64,000 nucleotides of DNA, taken from positions 1,949,890-2,013,889 of the forward strand of contig KL647288.1 in the NCBI GenBank assembly GCA_000727475.1, in the 5' to 3' direction. The stretch's first letter is position 1. Each line of letters opens with the position of its first letter. Positions 34,720 through 44,500 of the stretch are shown piece by piece. The translations under genes and the position numbers were made by a program. The notes under the pieces are model-generated. The model was not told where the DNA came from. It saw nothing but the letters and a program-made list of their open reading frames with translations, and did not search any database. The stretch comes from Sarcocystis neurona (lineage: Eukaryota; Apicomplexa; Conoidasida; Eucoccidiorida; Sarcocystidae).

Positions 34720-35806
34720 CGACAAGCAGTTCTTCCGACCTCGTCGACTGTCCTGTGCAGCTGCCGCTCACTCCATGTCTGCAGTCCCAGAATTTACTCC
34801 CCGCAGGCGTAAATACATGCTCGTCTAAATATCTGTGTCTTAGCCTCTATTGGCCTTCCCAATGTCTGTACGCGTACATATATATATATACATATGTAGG
34901 TGTACGTATATATATGCATGCATATATATATACGTATATATGAAGAGTCTGCATGAGAAGCAATTCGTGTACGCCCATACAGATGTGCACATGCGTATAC
35001 CACATACACAGACACATATGCGGGCGTAAATCTCCCTACATATATCTATATACGTATACAGATAGATATGTCCATAACATTCATAACTATATATATATAT
35101 GTATATATACTTATACTACGTACATGCGTATACATATAAAATATATATATATATATATATAAATATGTGTACTTGTGCGTATATATGTATGTGAATGCAA
35201 CACTACGCAGGGGTCGAAGCGGATGCACGCTTTTGATAGTCCACGAGGAACTTTTGCATGTCAAAGAACTAGTGACTCAACCTCTACATTCTACATATTT
35301 GTACACGTATATGTGTATACAGATTCTCCCAGGAATGACTACTTATATTAGCTCTACGTATTACATATACGTATATACGGTGTGCTCACAGGTGTATATA
35401 TATGCGTGTACAGATGAGTATACACGTACCCAGAAAACTACGTAGATTAGCTCCTCGAATACTACATATATCTGTGTATGGTCGCTGTGCTCGTGGGGAT
35501 ATATGTATATATATGTAGATGAGAGTACACGTACATATGTTTGTGCGGTGACCATATACATATAGATGAGCTCGTGTATATACGCGCGTACACGTCGCTT
35601 GCGTGACTGCAGGAGAGGGTTTGCCAGCACGGCGGATAAAAAAAGAAGAGTTCTACTCCTCTGTGTTTCTCTCGTGGATACGTTCCTTTTTCTCTGTACG
35701 CCTACGTATAAGAAGGTTCTGAAAGCGCTGCTCTCTACGCCACTTCTCTCGCATATGCGTCGTCCCCTTCGTACACGTCTACGTGAGACGTATAAATATC
35801 TTGCAG
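34720..35806 (+). other. Intron 12-type AT-rich stretch
   Basis: TATATACGTATG-type DNA from 34,860 to 35,570, then ordinary sequence. It contains one candidate mini-exon (35,211-35,271, listed separately). The segment 35,590-35,800 is pyrimidine-leaning and ends in the acceptor ATATCTTGCAG. Confidence 0.45.
35211..35271 (+). CDS. Candidate mini-exon, 20 codons (exon 13)
   Basis: A GC island inside AT-rich intron DNA: after CACTACGCAG it reads GRSGCTLLIVHEELLHVKEL and ends CTA|GTGACT, the same donor hexamer as exon 1. It enters in phase 2 and leaves in phase 0, which would suit the terminal exon. The matching phase-2 donor in exon 12 has not been located, so this is tentative. Confidence 0.3.
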
Positions 35807-35968
35807 GGCACTTGTGGATCTGGTCGCCTTCTCGAAGAGCAACGCATGTCTGCGGAGCAAAGGCGCTTGACGGAAAGATGCAAATTCCGCCACGTTGAAG
35901 CGTCACGCCAGCAGCACCAGCAGCAACGGCGTCATCCACACACGCGTTCTCTGCTGTCACCGATATGA
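35807..35968 (+). CDS. Terminal coiled-coil exon with stop codon (last exon)
   Basis: After the acceptor AAATATCTTGCAG the frame reads GTCGSGRLLEEQRMSAEQRR, then LTERCKFRHVEASRQQHQQQ and RRHPHTRSLLSPI before TGA at 35,966-35,968. It has the Glu/Gln/Arg helical character of the giant gene and a clear stop, so I take it as its 3' end. The repeat-rich DNA gives way to repeat-poor DNA shortly afterwards. If the gene is really several genes, this exon belongs to the last of them. Confidence 0.55.
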   Translation, partial: GTCGSGRLLEEQRMSAEQRRLTERCKFRHVEASRQQHQQQRRHPHTRSLLSPI

Positions 35969-37361
35969 CTAGTAGGAGCTGCTCGCACTAGAGGAGTGTA
36001 TATAGGTATACATGTAGAGACGTACGCTGACACATCACAAGAAACCGCTAATACTTGCTTCTATGATACGAGTGTATATACATATATGTATATTTGTATA
36101 CGTCTCCGGAGACACCAGAAGCAGCCTGGAGAGCTCGTGTGACAGGAGTATTAATAGGTGTATGTGTGTACACATTCACACAAAAGAAGCGGAGAGCCCC
36201 CTGTGTCACTCTGACACGTATCTGTGTGTGCGTGGAGACGTGAAAAGAGAGCGAGAGACGCAGCTGCTTGCCGAGGGCGCGCGCAGAGTCTGCTTCTCCG
36301 GATGATTCCGCTTCTACAGAATTCTCAAAGGCACGTAGATTATTGACGTCTCGGGTTCTCTCTATATGTGTGCGCAGTTATCCGTCGTATATATTTTATG
36401 CGGACGCTTTGCTACGCGTAAGACTTCGATCGTAGAGGCACAGATGTACGCGGGTTGGTGTGCCTCTGTGTCTGTCCCGCGCGTGTACTTGTCGGGGCCC
36501 ACACAGATATGATGTCTTTAGAGCGGTACAGACATATATATCTATACATATATATATATATATATACATATATATGTTCTGCTGCAGACAAGAATACTCG
36601 GTCTGTAGCAGTGTATACGCGTAAGTGTATATACAGAGAGACTCATAGGTGCGTCCACATAGTTAGACAGATATGTGCTTTGCTGTGCACAGACATGATA
36701 CGCGTGTAAATGTACTCCCCTATATTGTTACGTACACATGTATAGGCACGTGTACTTAGATGTTGATGTTTTGCTGATTACAGGGAGCCGCGAGTGTAGA
36801 GGTCCGCCTTTTGATAAAAACGGGCGTCTTCTCTCTTGTGTCGGGCTTGCTTCTGTGCAGTTTTCGAATGTTCCGCCCACAAAAAAGCACGCGAGAATAT
36901 TACACGACACTCCGCAATGTACATATATATATATATATGTCAGTTAGGTAAGTATACGACCACACGTGTGTGTACCGTACCTGTCCTCATCTTCGCTACA
37001 CGCTGTGTACCAGTGTAGATACGAGGTGTCCGCAGAAAGACAACCTGCACAAGTAATCAGAAAATCTTGCGTATCTGCGTGGGCACCGCGTATGCTCGCC
37101 GTTGAAGCTCTGCGCTGTACAGCCGTGTGTGGCGCATCTTCGACGACACGCTTGTATCCACATCAAGCGAAAGATCCTCGAAGAAAAATCTGTAGCAGTC
37201 ATGACGAGGAAGAAAGCGACTGCGCGCGGGCGCTGGTAAGTGCGACCCCATTAATACGCAACAGAAACAGTTTTCAAAAGTCAGCGTATGTGCACATGCA
37301 GAAAAACAGAGAAAAACCGCCCTAGCGCTTTCCCATAACGAAAGACCGCTCCGCGAGCACC
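35969..37361. other. Boundary region, no confident gene
   Basis: Scattered TATACG-type patches to about 36,760, then balanced sequence. On the + strand, 36,240-36,290 reads KRERETQLLAEGARR and could be a helical exon fragment. A 119-codon + frame (36,966-37,325) and a 69-codon + frame (36,738-36,944) are open. None has recognisable motifs or strong splice support. Confidence 0.4.
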
Positions 37362-37745
37362 ATGACGATGGTGGCGATGCTTTGTCAAGCAGTCCCCTGT
37401 GGTCAAGTGTACGATTCAACGGCGAGAAGTGTTGTGCTGGGAAGCACCGGTGAAGTAGTCCGTATGATTCCGCGTGGACACGTGAGAAGAGAGATCGTCT
37501 TAAGTGATGAAACGAGGACTGTGGACGCGCAGTTCAGAAGGGTGGTGTGCATTAAGTTGATAGACCCGGTGTTATACAGCAGTAGCTTCGCAGACGTAGA
37601 AGTATACGCTCGTGTGTGGGAAGCGCAGCACGAGAGTGCGGCAGGACACGCCTGCGCAAAGAACAAAGTGCTTGTATCTTTATCTCGACAATCCTCTCGT
37701 GAAAAGCGAAGTCAGTCCTCGCATGCCACGCCTCTGCATGCATAA
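37362..37745 (+). CDS. Hypothetical ORF, 127 residues
   Basis: Starts with ATG in a good context (GCACCATGA), with two further ATG codons close behind (MTMVAMLCQ). It contains CGQVYDSTARSVVLGSTGEV and FADVEVYARVWEAQ, and has none of the CAG-type repeats of the neighbourhood. Amino-acid use looks protein-like and beta-rich, but I recognise no family. It could be a chance ORF, since DNA here has few stops. The minus strand is also open over part of it. Confidence 0.3.
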   Translation: MTMVAMLCQAVPCGQVYDSTARSVVLGSTGEVVRMIPRGHVRREIVLSDETRTVDAQFRRVVCIKLIDPVLYSSSFADVEVYARVWEAQHESAAGHACAKNKVLVSLSRQSSREKRSQSSHATPLHA

Positions 37746-40424
37746 CATCTAACATATTTCCTTATGCAAACACACGTAAATCTTCATGCCCCGATACACG
37801 TAACTGTAGACTAGACCTGCATATGTGCAGGTCAGCGTGTAAAGGTACACAGATATATATATATATATAGTCTACGCTCACGAAGGTTTCTGAAACAATT
37901 CTGGGAAGCAGACTGTTTTTGTTAGAGCCAGGCAGTGCTTTGCAGTACCACGGCGAACGTATACGTAGGAGTCAGCGTACCCTATTTAAGTTGTACGTGT
38001 GTCTCTCTATATACGTGTGCTGGTCGGCGTCTCAAGGTTGCTCATGTGCGCGTCAGTCCTGCTGAAGAGTGGTCACCATGGCGATCCAACATCTACTGTC
38101 TCACGCACAGTGACGTACAGAGACCCGCGGCGTAACACCACCAGCAGCAGCAGGACAGCGCTACAACTTCTTGGCAAAGACACGTGTGCACCAGTGCACG
38201 CTTGACACACCTGCCACAGAGCAGCAGTGCAGCAGAACACGTGACCGGTGCGCCGTGGCACAGCGGCACCACCAGAGGCATACCAGAGCTCCACAGCACA
38301 GCTACAAGATTAAAACTGGCGACCCGGTCGTCTGCTGCTGCAGAAGCACAAGGAGTATCAGTGTCAGAGGGACACTTTTGCAGCAGCAGCAACAGCATCA
38401 GCAGCAAGGTGCCATCTGAGCACTGCTGCTGCACCAAGCAGCAGAAGGCACACTACGGCGCGACCTTTTGTCTACACGCTGCAGCAGGGGCAGAAACACG
38501 GTTAGGTAGGAGACGCTGTGTCGTAAATTGAATGTTACGTTGCAACACGAAGAGCGTCGGACCGGCAACAGCTTCTTGAATGTTCAAGACAGCATGTAAA
38601 GGAGCCGCAGCAGTGTAACGTGCAGGTCGTTAACGACAAGTGAACTGTCTGCGACACTAAGAGATAGCAGCACATGCAGGTGAAAGCGCGGGAGCGTCAG
38701 CACTTGCACACAAGCGTGTCACCGGCCGGTGGCGCGTTTAATTTTGCGCGTTGCCCGCAGAACTACCAACAGCAGGAGAACTGGCAAGAGGAATTCTCTG
38801 TGCTGCTACTTGGCTGCAACAGTAGCAGAGTTGACATGTTCGCAGCGTGCTTCTGTTCTGAAGCAGCGGCAGCGAGGGCGGGAGCATCCGCGATGGCGCA
38901 TTGAGTAGCTGCATCAGATAACTGCAGGAGTCCTGTATCGGACCTGCAGGCGCAACCGCACAGAACCAATACAGCGTGAATGACAGCAGCAGGAGTACGG
39001 GTTAAAGCAACAGCCGTGGCGCTCCTGGTAGAGCGGCCGTCGGAAGCAGCAGCGACGCTGATGATTTGTGCGGATGGAGCGGCAACATCCTCGGCACTGT
39101 GAGAAAGTCCGCAGCAGTGCTGGTCCACAAGAAGCCCTGTGAGACCCAGGCACACACGCTGTGTCTTGCCGGGCGTACACTTCCATACTGTTGTATGATC
39201 CTCACATGTACCTTCGTCTTCACTGCAAGTGTAGCTGTATAGAGGCAGACAAAAAAAGAGAAAAGCCAACGGGTGTAATCCAAGTAGGCTTTGTTACGTC
39301 TGATTATGTGTGCACGTGTGTGTGTGTCTGTGTCTGTGTCTATGTCACTGTGAAAATATGCAACACATGAGAAATGTGCGGTGAATATTTCATCATTCAA
39401 CAGATTTCACTTCGTCGGCCTGACTTTTCCAGTCTCAACAGCAGCACTTCTGTGCTAATATTCGTGCGTAACTTCTCACCCCTCTGTACTCACCTAGACG
39501 GATTTCCACGTGTGTGCTAAGATACACGTGTGAGTGAATCGAGTTGTTCTGCTCCGTATCTGCGTAAATGCATGCCTGCATGGAAGCTGACTCGGATATA
39601 TATATATATATATCCGAGTCAAGTTAATGGTTTTCTCAAATATTACACATTAACGTGTGTAAGTCGATATAGATCCATGCAGCACTATTCTGGGGTATAG
39701 TAAGGCAGCCCAGTTTTGCGAAGTTGCCTTACCTCTCGCTAACTCTCTGTACACGTATGTATTTGTACATCCACACAAATACACAAGAATACAAGCATAT
39801 ATGAAAACGTTAAGGCAAAGGTTTATCAGAGCGCCGTGTAGCACGGTTTTGCTGCAGTAGCACGACTGCAGTAGTTTCTCACGTTCGGGCAATCTATCAA
39901 GGGGACACAATGACGCTGTAAGAGATTAGTCATCTACCTACTACGTTACCGGAGAACGTACATAGAGATATGCATATATATATATACTTTTTTTTTTCTA
40001 CCAGTACTGTATGGATACCCCTGTGTACACAAAGAAAGCAAGAGTTCCCTGCCTTGACCTCTGTTTCCCTTCCGCCGTACAACGTGTCCATCACGATGTC
40101 CTTGCCAATGTCCAGCGACTTTCTGGACGGTTCTTTATCTCCGTAGACGTATACCTACGTGTACACCTACATAACTACATCTATTCCTGCGTATAGACCG
40201 TGTACATGCCAGCAACCTTCGAGCCTATCACTACTAATATCCCTGCGTACAGAGTGATGTGTACATACCAGCAGCATACAAGAAGGTGTAAAGCCATGTC
40301 CACCTTTACATTTATATATATAGTATGTATATGTATCCGTACTTGTGTGTAAAAATGTCTACGTGGTTCCTCGTACACGTACGTGGCTCTACGTGGAGTT
40401 GTTCCTGTGTCTCGACGTGGACGC
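37746..40424. other. Repeat-poor region with ambiguous ORFs
   Basis: Most of this segment lacks simple repeats. From 38,130 to 38,480 the + strand is moderately CAG-rich, with a frame reading AAEHVTGAPWHSGTTRGIPEL. At 38,674-38,904 a + frame reads NYQQQENWQEEFSVLLLGCN. The minus strand at 38,763-39,269 is open for 168 codons, with a hydrophobic start (TTG, not ATG) and several Cys residues. The frames overlap and cannot all be real. I found no basis to choose one. Confidence 0.35.
39588..39621. repeat. 34-nt perfect palindrome
   Basis: TGACTCGG, then an 18-base AT alternation, then CCGAGTCA: a perfect inverted repeat without a spacer. GC-rich arms flanking an AT core favour hairpin or cruciform extrusion. 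It lies in otherwise repeat-poor DNA. Confidence 0.95.
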
Positions 40425-40925
40425 ATGTATAGGAAATGCATGCTGGATGTGAAGAAGTTTGGTAAAAAGATGAAATGGAAGCAGTATCGTGTAGCCGAAT
40501 CTCTGCAGAACATGGGAAGGTGACTTCTCATGCGCGGCCGTCCTTCTGATCCTGCCGACAGCGACGTGTGCACCCAGCAGCTCCATCCTCACCAGCAGAG
40601 CAGCGGCAGCAGCAGCACCAACGCAGCCAAAGAAGCGAAGACGCAGCAGCAACAGCACGGGCAGCAGGTGAGGTGAGGGAAGCACAAGTGCGCCGAAACA
40701 GCATCAACAGGAACTGTCCAGACGCAGCGTAGCAGCAGCAGAAGCAGCCAAAATGCACAGCAGCAGCACCACCGTTATTCGCGTTTTATCTTCCGTATAG
40801 ACCCGCGTGAGAACAAGACCAGTGGTACGGGCAACTCAGTCGGCCGAAGAAGTCCCGCTTCACGTAAAAGGGCAGAGCGGGTAGCAAATACAAACCGTGA
40901 TAGAAGCTTCATCAGTAAAAAGTAG
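40425..40925 (+). pseudogene. Protein-like frame interrupted by two TGA codons
   Basis: From ATG at 40,425 one frame reads MYRKCMLDVKKFGKKMKWKQ, then YRVAESLQNMGR, a TGA (40,521-40,523), SDVCTQQLHPHQQSS...KEAKTQQQQHGQQ, a second TGA (40,674-40,676), then RYSRFIFRIDPRENKTSG... to TAG at 40,923-40,925. All three blocks look coding. GT/AG pairs allow both TGAs to be spliced out without a frame change: AG|GTGACT to GACAG (40,520-40,561, 42 nt) and CAG|GTGAGG to GTCCAG or ACGCAG (40,668 to 40,721 or 40,727). So this may be an intact gene with very short introns, a decayed gene, or a frame with recoded UGA. No family was recognised. Confidence 0.45.
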
Positions 40926-41259
40926 CGACAGTGCGGAAATCAACAGCAACTGAAGCAACAACGTTCAGGATCTTCTCCTCCAACGTGGAAACAAGCACCT
41001 GATGCTGCAGCCCGCCTGAAGTAACAGCGCCCTTGAGAACAGTAGAGGACTTCTTTCTCTGTGTAGAAGCAGCAGACAAGAAGAGGACGACAGACTGCTT
41101 GGTGCACGTGGCCGCTGTGGCCCTTCTGCCGAGCAGCAACGTGCTTCGGGTTCGCGCTGCGACGCGTGCGCCTGTTTTGAAGTCGCGGAGCGAGGCAGTG
41201 TAGATCTGTTGGTTCTCATACAGACAGCAGCGATAGTCCCCTTGCTGTAGCGACGACAA
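40912..41259 (-). CDS. Hypothetical minus-strand ORF, 115 codons
   Basis: The frame reads GDYRCCLYENQQIYTASLRD and VVLFLSAASTQRKK, ending VAVDFRTVATFY and a stop at 40,912-40,914. It has no ATG at its start (TTG only), so it would need an upstream exon; AGs at CTGGTAG and GCTACAG are possible acceptors. It is protein-like in composition and not repeat-derived. It converges on, and overlaps by 14 bases, the + frame ending at 40,925. No family recognised. Confidence 0.3.
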   Translation of the reverse strand: MSSLQQGDYRCCLYENQQIYTASLRDFKTGARVAARTRSTLLLGRRATAATCTKQSVVLFLSAASTQRKKSSTVLKGAVTSGGLQHQVLVSTLEEKILNVVASVAVDFRTVATFY

Positions 41260-41510
41260 GCTACCAGAAGCACACCGCGGCCGAGCAGCGCAGCTTCAAA
41301 GACCTACGGGTCTGACTTAATGTGCTTACGCGTCCTGTGCAGCAGCTGCAGATGAAGCTGCAGGAGTGTTCTGCGGCTGCACACGCCAGCAACTGTTGAC
41401 ACGCATTCCAGTCGTTTCCTCGAGCTGCCCTTGCTGTTCCTCTTTATCACACTTGTGTTGTTCTTGCTCTTCTGTCTCTCTGTGCGTCTGCTTCCGTGAC
41501 GCCGAGGTGG

Positions 41511-44500
41511 CTAACTGCTCAAGTGAGAGCCAGTGCAGCGGGTATCGCGGGAAGAAACACGCTTCCCCTTGTCTTTCTTGCTGCTGCTGCTGCTACTGCT
41601 GCTGCTGCTGTGACTGCTGCTGCTGTGGCTCTTGCTCCTGTGGCTACTGCTGCTGCTGTCACCGTGGCTGCTGCGTGTCTTTCCTGTCGCCCTGGCCGGA
41701 TGCACCTCGTCCTTCCGCTTCGCAGCCGCTGCTGCCGCAGGCGCTGTCCCGCTGCCACTTTTGACAGCCTTCATTTCCTCTTTTGCTGCTGCAGCCGCCG
41801 CCGTCGCATCGCAGCCGCCGCTCCCGCCTCCAACGGCTTTCCCGTCCGCAGCAAGCTTCCTCCTCCCTCCGCCTTTCCCTGTCTCGCTGTTACTGGCGGG
41901 TGTGGCGGCTGCGCCTTTCTGTTGCTCTTCTGTCGCTCCTTTCAGTCCTGCTGCTGCTTGTCCTGCAGCAACTGAGCCTCCTAACTCACTACTCAGATTT
42001 TCCTTTTTCCCCCGACCGCTTGCTGCTTTCGCCTGGATCGAGCTCGCCTCTTCACCGATAACAGCAGCAGCCGCCGCTTTGCCAGTGCTGCTGCTGCCCC
42101 TGTTCCTCTCCGCCTTACGCTGGTGATGCTGCCGTTTCCGCTCTGTGCTGCTGCTGTTCTCCCCATCAGCCTGTCCACGCTTAATTTTGCTGCTGCTACT
42201 GCTATCTTTGCCGCCGCTGCTGCTGCTGCCGACCGCTCCTTTGACGTTGCTGCTGCTTTTGGACATTCTCTTCTTGTTGCTGCTTGCTGGTGGCGGAGGA
42301 AGAGCACCGCTTCCACTGACTCGCCTATCGACCGAGTGCTGCTCCTGCTGCGGCACCTCAGCTGCCTGCTCTTCTTCTGTGGGGCTTCTCTTCCTCTTGT
42401 GTTTCTTTCTTGCTGCAGTTGCGTCCGCCGCTGCTCGCTCTGGCGCTGCCTTCTCTTCTGCCGCTCTCGTGGATGCTGGTTTCTCAGCTGCTTTTCCTGC
42501 GACAGTTTTAGTCGCATGCCGCTGCAACTGCGGTTGTGTTGCTGCTGCAGTTTTGCCCTTCAACGTCTTCTGTTCATCCGGTATCTTCGAAGCAGCTGCA
42601 GGTTTTGGTGCTCTTCCTGTCCGTACGGCTGGTGCTGCTGCTGCTGTCGAAGTACCTTGTTTTGCGGTAATTGCCTTCACATCGGTGACCCTCTCTCTGC
42701 TGGTGCTGCGCCTCCTGCATCTGCTCCTGCTGCTGCTACCGCTGCTGCTGCTGGAACTGATGCTGCCGGTTCGGCTCCTGCTCGCACCTCGCGACGGCTC
42801 CCTGCCGCTGCTGGGGCTCCTGCTGCTTCCCCTGCTGCTTCTACTGCTGTCGTCTCTTCCTCTCTTGCTGCCTGTTTCCGCAGCTGTCTCTCGGTCGCGC
42901 GTCTCCTTCCTGGGGCTGCTGCTTCGGCTGCTTCGGCTATGGCTGCCGCTCCAGCTGCTCCCTCTACTGCCACCGGCTTCTCTGCTCCTAGCACGTCGGC
43001 TGCTGTCGCTGCTCCGGCTCCTGCTGCGGCGAGAGCTGTCGCTGTCTTTCGTGGCAGTGTGTAGAGACGGAGCACGAGTCTCGCTATGACTGCTGTTGCT
43101 GCGCCTCTTCTTCCCAGTAACGACACCCCCCGCTGATGCTGCTGCTGATGGACCTGCGCCGCTACTGCTGCTGGAGCTGCGTCCCAGTGTCACCAGCACC
43201 GGAGATTCCAGCGTTAGTTGTTTCTGCATGTGTGAGCGCGTCCTGCTGTTTGTTCCGCTGCCATCTCTACTGGGGCTGCTTTTTATGCTGCTTCGACGGC
43301 TGCTGCGTACAGACGCTGCTGCAGCGGCCGGTGGTTTTCTACCTGCGTGTCTCTCTTTAGGTGTTTGACTTCTGTTGCGATCTCTGCTGCGGCCATGTCG
43401 GCTGCTACCTCTGCCGCTTCTCTCATCTGCATGCATGCTGCTTTCGCTGCCGTCTCTGCTGCTGGTCCTTCCGCTAGTTCTGCTGCCACTCCTGCTCCTG
43501 CTGTCGCCTCTGCTGTCACTTCTGCTGCTGCCTCTGCTCTCGCTTGTGCTGCTATGCGACGAACGGCTTCTGCTGCGGCTGCGGCTGTCTCTGTGCGATT
43601 TCCGCTGGAGCGCGCTGCTTCTTCGTCTGCCGCCTCTGCTTCTGCTGCGACTTCTGCTTCCGCTGCTGCTGCTACCGGTTCTGCTCCTGCTGCTGCTGCT
43701 GCTGCTGTGCGACGGCGACTTGTTTCTCCTCTGGTTTTCGGTAGAGCCCTTGCTCTTCGCGTTCCGCAGCAGCTGCTGTTGCTGTTGCAGCCTTCCTCGC
43801 TCTGCCGCTATTTGTTCGCCTTTCTTCTGCAGCGCAGCAGCAGTGAGCACGCCGCTGCTGTTGCCTTCTACTGCTGCAGCCGCACCAGCACCGGCTGTCT
43901 CTGCCCTGCGACTCCCAGTAGTCGCTCGCTCCTCCGCCGCAGCAGCATCGCCCGCGAGCCCACTTCTTGCCGCCGGCTTGTCTTTTTCCGCATCCTGCTT
44001 CTTCTCAGTCCGTTCGTCTGCTCCTTCGTCTACGGCAGACGTTGCAACCTCTTCAGGTGTTTCCGCAGCGGCATCTGCAGCAGCCGCTTTCTTCCTCTCT
44101 TCCTCCTTCTCCTTCTGCTTGTCTCTCCCTGCGATGCTTTCCACCAGCGTAATAAGCGATTTTTTCACTGGCAGGGGGATCTTTTCTCGTCCTTCGTCTC
44201 TGACCAAACTAAGCAGCTCTGCTTCTCCTCCGGCTATAGCTTCCAGACCTCCTTTCTGCTTAATTTTCTCGACTACAGAGTTCAGCATGGTAAAATTGTA
44301 CCCTCCCTTCCTTAGTTCCTCCTTCACGAGCTTCTTCAGTCTCTCCCGTTCTCCAGTCACGAGCAGCATTTCTGCTAGAGTCTGAGGTGCCGCTGCCGCT
44401 CCCTGCGCCGCTGCCGTTTGCTGCTGCTGCTGCTGCTGCTTCTGCTGTTGCAGCAGCTGCATGCCTCCAGCAGCCGACGACCCCACCAACGACCGTGTGT

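Noticed and set aside
38763..39269. Cys-containing secreted or surface-antigen-like minus-strand ORF
   Set aside because: It lacks an ATG, overlaps competing frames on both strands, and its Cys spacing does not match coccidian surface antigens that I can recall with confidence.
41343..41399. Possible + strand terminal exon (QLQMKLQECSAAAHASNC)
   Set aside because: The acceptor and helical sequence are suggestive, but the peptide is only 18 residues and the upstream frame at 40.4-40.9 kb already ends with its own stop.
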